NCBI GenBank assembly: GCA_947044365.1 | Contig: OX345636.1 | Span: forward strand, 18,826,548-18,890,547 | Length of the DNA stretch: 64,000 nucleotides | Reading direction: 5' to 3' | DNA from: Petrosia ficiformis | Lineage: Eukaryota; Porifera; Demospongiae; Haplosclerida; Petrosiidae | Shown here: in pieces, positions 49,801-59,500 of the stretch | Layout: the number at the start of each line of letters is the position of its first letter | Numbering within the stretch: the first letter of the stretch is position 1 | Notes under the pieces: generated by a model | Told to the model about the DNA's origin: nothing | Seen by the model: only the letters and a program-made list of their open reading frames with translations | The model's database searches: none | Translations under genes and position numbers: made by a program

Positions 49801-52800
49801 GACAGAAAATATAATGATAGTAACCCTCCACCTACGTTTGTGTGGGTTAATGAATTAGTTGTAGCTTTACTTATACCTGAAATTAGTAAATATTGACTAG
49901 TGAAGTTTCGCTGAAACTAAATGGTCTTGATTTTGATATCTATGTCATTCTATAGTAGTTTGAAATTTCCAAACTTTGTTTTAAATTTATTATTTGATCA
50001 AGGTCGATTCCCCACCTTAAAGAGTCAACTTCTCTCTGGAATTTTGTTCTATTAGCTTAATGCTAGTGTATACATAATTACATATAAATATTAAATTATT
50101 TTATATTAGATATTATATTATCTTACATGTATAATATTTTGTCATTCACAGAAAGCTTTCATTAGAAGGATGCTATGACATATCAGATGAAGGTCTGATA
50201 GGCCTATGTGATAGTCAGCTTCAGGACTTGAATATTAGTTACTGTAGAAAGGTGAGTTTAATGTTACTAATCCACTTATTTATTAACCTCTGGCAGAGGG
50301 TTATAGTAGTCTTCTGGTGTGTGTATGTCTGTGTGTGTGTCTGTGTGTTACTGCTTGATCTCCACCACTGCAAGGTCTTACTGTATTCTGAGCATATCTG
50401 CAGAATACTGGTATAGTGACAGGTAAGAAATAAAAGCGATTTGTTCTGAACTGGTCTTGTTTCAGAGAAACGTCCGTGTAAATTCTCGTTGATTTGTCAC
50501 CATCTTGAAATTTTATCATTTTTGCTGATGTCAGCAGGAAACACTGAAACACTAATTTTTGCCTCTTTGAAGCTTTGTTTCTTGGGCTTTGTCTATCGTC
50601 CTAACGAGTGTTTATACAGCTATTTGTGAAGTTCAGAAATTTGCTAGTTCTCAAGAGATCTGATGGCCATGCTATCCCATAATTTGCATATTCATGATGT
50701 ACTACTGACTTCTTAGTGTTGATACAAATGGTGTGTTCCTGGCTGTTGCAATAGGTTACTTAGGCAAAGTTGTTCTGAGTGTGTCTATTTATCATGAGTG
50801 TCATACATATAAAGATAGAACAAGTTTTAGCTGACATTTTGATCAAAACGTAATCTTTAAATGCTTATTGTTTGCCACTTTCGTAGATAACTTGGAGGAG
50901 CAATGGTTATATTCTTTATTTAGCTTGTAGTCGAAAATATTAGCAGGATGAAATCATGATGCACATGTTTATTTTTGAGTTGCTTAAATTGCTTTACAGT
51001 TTTGTTTTAAATATTTTTTTATTTCACAAATCTTTATGCAACAATTTAATTGAAACGTAGATTACTGATAGAGGAATTATAAGAGTTACTCTTAATGGTA
51101 CCCTAAGGAGACTTCAGGCTCGAGCCTGTTCTGAACTGACACTTTTGGGTAAGAATTCTTGTTAAAATTAATAATTATTAATCATTTCTTATACAATGAC
51201 TAACTTGGATGATGAATGAGAAAATTGTCATTTCATAAATATTTGTTGTTTGTTGAATTTAATCATCCAAATATTTGGTTGCCGTATCTTGTATATGAAG
51301 GAACTTTGGTGAGCTTTGGATTTGACTCAATAATGATGCATAGTATATGAATGTGTTGTTTTTGAAAGTAACAACATTAAAAATTATAAACATGGCAATT
51401 ATACAAACATCATTGAAAAAGGCAAACATAATGTAAAATATGCTAACATTAAATATATATATAAAGTATTTGTGTATTTCATCAAGTTCATCTTCACTAG
51501 GTTCAACTATTTCACTCATATGCATCGTTAGGTAATATTAGATCTCTAGCAATTCTTGGCCACAATGTATAAAACTTTCTCTCAGTAAGGGGTACTTTCT
51601 TACATTGAAACAGTTTCAATATGATAATCTGTCTAGAAGTGATGCATTAGATGAATTAGAACAACTTCACATGTTATAGTATATACTTGATTCATGGATG
51701 ATTTTGATGACCCTTGCAAGCCAACAACATTTCTTGGATATGATGTAGTAGGTGGTAAAAGGAGATAGTAAATATCAGAATGGCACCAAGGCCATCTTTG
51801 GAACCTGTGCACCATCTGTACCTAAACCTACAACATGTACATTATAATTTACTATTCATTACATAATTTGCTAATAACTGTTGCTTATCAACCAATATCA
51901 GTGTCCTTGTATGATGCAATATACTCTGGCATGAAAACGCTATATTTCATTAGCTTTTTTGCCATTTCACATGCTCCATCATGATCATCATCAGCAAGAG
52001 CTGGACATTTTGTAAACCTGAAGAGCTATTGTGTGACACAATGCTATAGGATGATAATGAAATTTGTGAACAGGTGTTTTCATGACTTTTCAAACACAAA
52101 TGCATCACACAGAAATGTGATCTTGAGTAAATTTAATTGCGATCTATCATTATTATTGCTTATAGCTCAATTTAAACAAGCTTACCTTGTGTGATAAGTG
52201 CTATGTTAGATCCAATCCAAGCATGGACTGAAAAACCTTTTCACTATTTATTGATCATACTTAGGTAATGATTATTGTGAAATGTTGATCACCACAGTTT
52301 TATGAATACACATGTGTATTAATTTCTATTGTTTACTAATCAGGTGTAACTGCTATAGTGGAACATTGTCCTGGACTCAGAGAACTTGATTTAAGTGGTT
52401 GTTTAGGTATAGGTAATAAACTACTAGCTGAACTGCAAAGAATATTATTAGATGATGAGAACTGTCACAGAAAATCATCAGAGTTTACTCTAAATATAGG
52501 AGGTAAGTACCACAACAAGTTTAATGTTTATAGTGTACAGTTTATAGTGCTACAGCATACATGTATGTCTTTAAAGAATAATAAAAAACATTTCCAATAA
52601 AAATGGAAGAAGATGTAGGGATGTCCAAACCCAAAAAGCATGCAAACAAGGTTGGGAAGCTAACATAGGACCCAAAATTAAACAAACCACTCCATATAAC
52701 CCTACATAAGTACTTACACTGCTATAAAACAAAATACAAAGAGCTGTACTTATGTAGGGTTATATGGAAGTGGTTTGTTTAATTTTGTGTCCTATGTTAG

Positions 52801-53555
52801 CTTCCCAACCTTGTTTGCATGCTTTTTGGGTTTTACTTACAAATGATGTACATTCTCTATTTCACTTACACCACTGTCTGCAGTCCTACAAGAAGTAGTG
52901 TCAGTCACTGTGTCAACCATTCAGTATTCCAATGCTTATCATAGTATACAATATTATTATACAATGTCTTTAATATTAATAATTAATGTATTCATTATTA
53001 TAAGAATGTATTTGCTCACAAATGTTATTACAATTCCAATGCAACAAGCACTTCCACCTTTTCAGCTTCAATGTTCCAAATGCGCATGCGTAATTAAATT
53101 CCACTTAGGAAAATGGCGTCCAATTGGAGATCAAACTTTTGTAGTCGTTGAGACTATCTTCTTTCATAGTATCTGAAGATATCATCTTGATAGTTGTAGA
53201 CCAGAATTTTACTATAAATGCGACTAGAATGGTGCTAAATTCATTGTGATAGTTCAACAAACAAAAAAATGAATATCATAATAATAATAATAATAATATT
53301 ATGATGAAGATTTTGCCAGTTTTGCCACTTGCCGGTTCTCTACCTTAACGACACTCTTTGGCCATCTAGACGGTGTTGGTAGTCATGAAAACACTAGATA
53401 TGAATAGGTATGTGTGTATTAAAACGTATGTGTATATATTACCAGAGATTTCAGCTCATCACTTGCAATTGAAATGTATGGGCGGCCATTTTTTTTCAGT
53501 GCCATCCCTATAATTGCTTTCTCACAAGTTTGAACTATATGTAATATATTATATA

Positions 53556-53586
<31 letters not shown>

Positions 53587-56500
53587 TGTATGTATTTGTG
53601 TTACTTACACAAGTATGCATTGTATACTTAGTTGAGTCATTCTGGGTTCTCGGTCAATTACTGGGCGTGGCACATAAAAGAATGCGCTGCAGACTGCAGG
53701 AAGACTTGGGAAGAATGTAAACCACTGTTGTATGTAGCGGTGAAACAGTATGAAGATGATGCAAGAATCTTTAGCAAGTAAGTATAATAAATTTAGAACT
53801 TGAGGGAGTGCCTCAGTCTCATGAAAGATCTGTTTGCTTAGACAAGTTCCACTTAGTTCTTCAGAACCCAGTTTTTGAATATGCAGAAAGTACCATCAGC
53901 AATGATTGATACATGGTCATCGCAAAGCAATTGTAGGGATACATTTTCTCAATATGTCTTGTTACATTATTTCATAATTACAATCATAGTGTAGTCTACT
54001 ATGTTTGAGTGCTTGTGCACTTCATTGTCATACACATGCATGTATCCCTTTGTGTCGCACAAATTCTATGTTGTATAAATGACTAGATAATCGTAATAGT
54101 AACTTTTACATTAGTATAGTCAACTTTCTTTTTTTTTTATATTTGTCCTTATCTTCATAATCATATGTCTGTGCTTGTTGCATTGTTATTACATGTTAAT
54201 TGCATACATTTCTCACCAGGTACTTTGATCACTACAGAAGCAACTGAAAAATTTGTGGAATGTACAAATGCTAATGTTTCCTTGCAAGATTTCTCAATCT
54301 CATCACTATGCGTTGATTATGATCCATACATGAACATAAGTGAGTTCTTAGGCAAAGTTATAGACTATGATTGTTTGTTATACAATTATGGAAGTGTTAT
54401 CCAGATCATTTCTAAAAGTACATAAATGCATACATATTTATGTAATGTCTTCGTTTCCTTTTGTTTCTCGAATAATGGGACTTTTGAAAGCTCTTCATTT
54501 ATATACGTTTACATGATCTTTGATTTGCTCAATGATGTATACAGTTATCTTTTTGGTCTATTCCTTTGCTTCCCTCTCTTGTCTTGAAATACAACAATAG
54601 AAGGGGATGAAGCTTGAGCTAAACGACAAACTACACTATCAGAAACCCCATGGAAGGCAGCCAATGGTTTTTGGCAGGCCACCTGCATTTTTGAGCCTAG
54701 AAGGAGTAGATGTAATGGTATACATGAGTGTGTGTGTGTGACCAATTTACTTACACAATATGTATAGCAAGCCCTTCTTGATACACAAGACTGTGAGGGG
54801 TTTCTGGGTCTTTGCCTCTTTACTTGGTTTGAGGTGATGAGGCTGAGGTAGGCATCTTGTAAATCTTTGTTACCATGTGTGTTGAAAGTTTCAAGAATGG
54901 TATCCGTCTACCTGGCTGAAGTGATCAAAGCACTTTTACTTACAGTGGCAAGTGCTACCAGTAACCTCAGTTTTTGAAAGTTAAAGGTGAGGTATATTAT
55001 TTGCCCTTGGCTCTTTTCGATTTTATTACATTACACTTCCATGTGTCTGGTCTACAGAGTCTCTTTCTTGGCCTTTTGGGTGATTCACTATCACTACTGC
55101 TGTTGGTGGAGGCTCCATTCCAGTAACATTTACTATGAGCGATACTGATGAGTAAAGAAATGCACTGATCTCTGCCCCAACTGCAACATAGCGGTAAAAG
55201 TAGTAGTCATTATGGAACAACGAAGTAATAAAGCTTTCACCAACTTCAAATGTACTTGAAAGCCACACTTAATCATAAGCTGCAATGTCACTTTGTCAGA
55301 CAGCAAAAAAATGGTAGCCCAATTTTACATATGCAAGGTAGAGTAAACGATCAATATTCGGACCATAGCTATAATCGGACAAAAATACAAGGAACTGACA
55401 GTATCAAATTATAAACTAAACACATATAAAGAAACACCAAAGGCATGATATAAACATAATAGTATGTAGTCCTTGGAAAGCTCCTGTACTCCGTGCTAAA
55501 TCAAAAATAGTGCCTAGTCCGAAACGATCGATGTTCAGACAAATCTATCGATGTTCGGACACGCAACAATAAAGTCGAATAGAACTGTGGGATTGCCAGT
55601 TTATTAGTACCGACAGATGGTGAAAACCGTCTGCTATATAACGCACCATACTAACAAATTCTGTTACAAGTTACTTGTCAACAATCAGGTTCAATCTCCT
55701 ACGATGACACGCCCTCAATTATTGGACTAATTTAATTGAACAATTAATTGAACAGTTAATTATAGATATTTGATTTAATGACAACAAACGAAGTTTTCAA
55801 GGGGCTTCTCCAGAGCCAAACAATACAGGTGGTACCATTTAAGGCACACATCACATGCTATCCAAATTGGATATTCGATATTAGTCTTATTGATAATGCA
55901 TGGTATACTACTGCATACAGTATCCTCTTCCATTTCTAGACCTACAGTAAAAGATGATAACATTAATTGGTTTGACTCAAACAAAGTAAAGATCATGAAA
56001 CAACTCTTCACACTTCACATACTTCATATATGAAGCCTAAATTGCCACACATTATGCTGGCATAATTATGGCAACCATTATGATGTAAATTCATCTAGTA
56101 GAATTATATAGCATTGTGTATAATAGCTTCATTTAAAAGAGACCTTTGAAAATAGCTATGAATATTACAATACCGCATCACCCCATCTAGCTTACTTACA
56201 AAGGAGTGTGTGCACACATTGATCATCACTTGCATGAATTACATAATAGCTTAACATAGTTGGAAATGTGTGCAATAAAAAAAAGGCTCCATGCATGAGC
56301 ATTGTAATGAGTATCCATGTCAATACTGTACTCATCAAATATCTCAAAACTGCATGTACTTTTAGTAATATTTTTTGCAGGTCCTTCTGTAATTGTAACA
56401 TTAAGTTTATACAAGTTATCAAAATAACCATCACATGGTTACAAATTAGAATATGTCTCACTTTCATCGTCATACTCATCAGGTTTCTTAGAACTGCATG

Positions 56501-59500
56501 TAGTTTTATTAATAGCACCTCTTCCTGGTCTTTTTGTATTTGTAACTCTAGATTCAACTTTATTAACATATTAAAATAATTACATGTACACGGTCACAAA
56601 TTAGAATAGGTCTCACCTTCATAGCCATACTCACCTCTTCCTGGTCTTTTAGTATTTGTAACATTAGGTTCAACTACAACACACAGTATTAATTCCATGG
56701 AAATAAGAATAATTATATAGGCTTTATTCACCTTCACTGCTACAGTAAGATGTATTGACACATCTGGTTTCTGTATAATGGGATGTACATGTATAAGTAA
56801 TATCTTTTTCAGTTTGATGGGAAGACTTCGTGCCAACAATAGATGGTATAGAATCTGTGTAATTAATAAAATGTAACAGAGAAGTATTTTGAGTACCTAC
56901 CACAAAGAGGATGAATCATAGAAGAATTGATTGAGATATTGCATTCATAATTTTCATCATCCATTTCCGGATTATATGTATCTAAGAATGAATGATAAGG
57001 TAAGGATGAATTTATGTGCATATGTAAAAAGGGACAATAAAGTACAATTAACTAAACTGCAAATCTTTAGTACTATATAGTCTGCAGTGATATGCACAAA
57101 TCATTATTAATATAAACATGGTAATATTTGCCAAGCTTTCAAAAGCTCAATTATCAAATTTAACATGTGATATGTTCAACTTGACCAGGTTTCAACAACA
57201 GTACCTACAACTTTATTGTTTATACAATAATTCCCTTAAGCTTCATGTGAAGCCCAAAATTGATTAATCCCTTGGTCTATCTAGATAGTTGACAACTTCT
57301 GAATACACTTTACCTGCTATTGATTTAATCCTCCTGCCTTTCTCTTTTTGTTCTTTTTCTTTCTGTTTAGTGATTCTATTTTCCTCTCTTAGCTTTTGAA
57401 GTTCTTTTGCTGCTTCAGCTTTAGCCTTCTTCCTCTCTTCCCTCTCTTCTTTAGCTCTCTGCTTCCGTTGTATTTCATCTTGCTTTTTTCTTTCTCTTTC
57501 ATGAAGTATCTTCATATTTTCCACACTAGTTAAAACTCGACCACAAGATTTAGGCTTTAATATTTTTTTTGGTAGGTGGCTCAGGATAAGTGAAAAACTT
57601 TTCAAGTGTTTTTGGTTCACCAGAAGGCATACACACTTGATCTAAAGATTTGATAGGATGGCTCTCAGATTGAACATAAGGAGATGAATCAGGTGTAAAT
57701 GGTACATTTAAAAGTATTGATGCTTCCTCAGGGTGTTCTATTCGTAGCCACTGGTTATATCAGTCATCACAAATAAGGTCATATCCTTCTTCAAACCGTT
57801 TGTTAAAAGTAAATAATTCTTCATCAGTGAAACTAATCTTAGGTGACTGGTGATGACGTCTAGCTGGCATTGGACTATACATTGGAATAAATGTTAAATT
57901 ACTCTCGAAACGTGATGATGGTATTGCAGTTGTACACCTAGATAGAATTGCATCTCTGTTAAGGGGATATATTCCTGTTGTTGCAAATCCTGCCATGATG
58001 TTACCAATGGTCATTGACTTCATCCATGCATCTGAAAATAATTTTGAAAATGTATATCGTGTTATCGCTTTGCTTGGGTTGTCTACTAAATACTGATAAC
58101 ACACTTCTCTCCACATACACTTTAAAGGGCCAAAACACCCCTTGTCAAGTGGTTGTGACAAATGACTTGTATGGGGAGGAAGAGCAAACAAAATTATGTC
58201 CTCCTTTGCTGCCTTAAGAATGGTTTCTGGGCAGTAGTGAGAGGAGTGTCCATCCAGTAATAACAAAATAGGTCTAGCAACAGGAACATATCGTAAAAAG
58301 TGGTTATGGAACCATATGTCAAACAGTTCACTATCCATCCATCCACGTTCAGAAAGACCATAAATGGTTCCTGGTACCTCCCCTTCAGTCAGAGCAGGTG
58401 CTAGAGTTTTGCGGTCCCAGATCACCATGGGTGGCATACAGAAACCACCAGCATTAACACATCCTACTACTGTTATCTGTGATTTATCACCTGATGACAG
58501 AGCCACAGGATTTCGATTTTTACAAGAATATATGCCTTTGGGTGGTTTAGGATTTAAGGGCATACCAGTCTCGTCCATATTAAAGATTAAACAAGGTTGA
58601 TTACGAAGACTATAGTTATCAAGAGTTTTCTCAAGTAAATCAAAATAGTTTTCAAATATTTCAGGATCAGTAGCAGTAGCACGAGCATGAGAGAGTGGTG
58701 CAGCAATTCTTAACATTAAATTTGGGTGTCGCTTAGTAAAAGAGGTCCACCACCCATCACTAACCGTACGATAGATTCCTCTTGATTCATTTATTCTTTG
58801 TATTAAGGCAATAACCTGCTTCCGAGTTTTTGCATATCCAATAGTGGAACAACGCAACAGAAACTGTACAAGATCTTGCTCCTCTGTATCCTCTAAATAA
58901 TTTGCTGGCCCACTTACAGCACCTGGTTTAATTCTACCGCTAACTCTGTCGCCTAAAGTAGATTTGGGAACATTGTGCTCCATTGCAACTCTTCTAACAC
59001 TAAAACCATGATTAATAACATCATTGAGAGCATGTGCCATTTGCTCTTCACTCCATAGTTTATATTGCCCATATCTAACGCTTTCATTAACAGGTGACAG
59101 GTGTGTATATTTTGGTTGCACAGAATTAAACTCTTGATTTGAGAGATAAATATGACATTCCTACACGGTAATATAAAATTTAGATAAGAATGTTTATATT
59201 ATTATTCCACTCAGAATGCATCTATAGAGGCAAAATTATGATAACAGTAATCTGAACTCGATTGTTTAAATTTGTTTTCAAATAAAAAGGTGTGAATACA
59301 AGCAAAAGAATAATAATTGTTTTTTCACCACACATGCTCTTAAGCAAAGGCATTTTTACACATTGACTCACTGAAACTATTCAAGTAGTACTCCAATGAG
59401 GTTTTGTATTATAGCTTTTTCTATGCAAAACTATTACTTGTATCAACTATGGTTGTTACTGGAGACCCAAGAGGAAGCTGAATCAAAATAGAAATCTAGA

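Noticed and set aside
54165..54425. Single ORF reading from 54165 to a stop at 54425 as the gene end
   Set aside because: The part before 54220 is intron. The part after 54339 follows a strong donor and is AT-rich, without conserved character. Kept only as an alternative.
57264..59121. The pogo-like ORF as a domesticated host gene (Jerky/CENPB-like)
   Set aside because: It lies between 385-bp inverted repeats with TA duplications and carries a stop and a frameshift, so it is a transposon copy.
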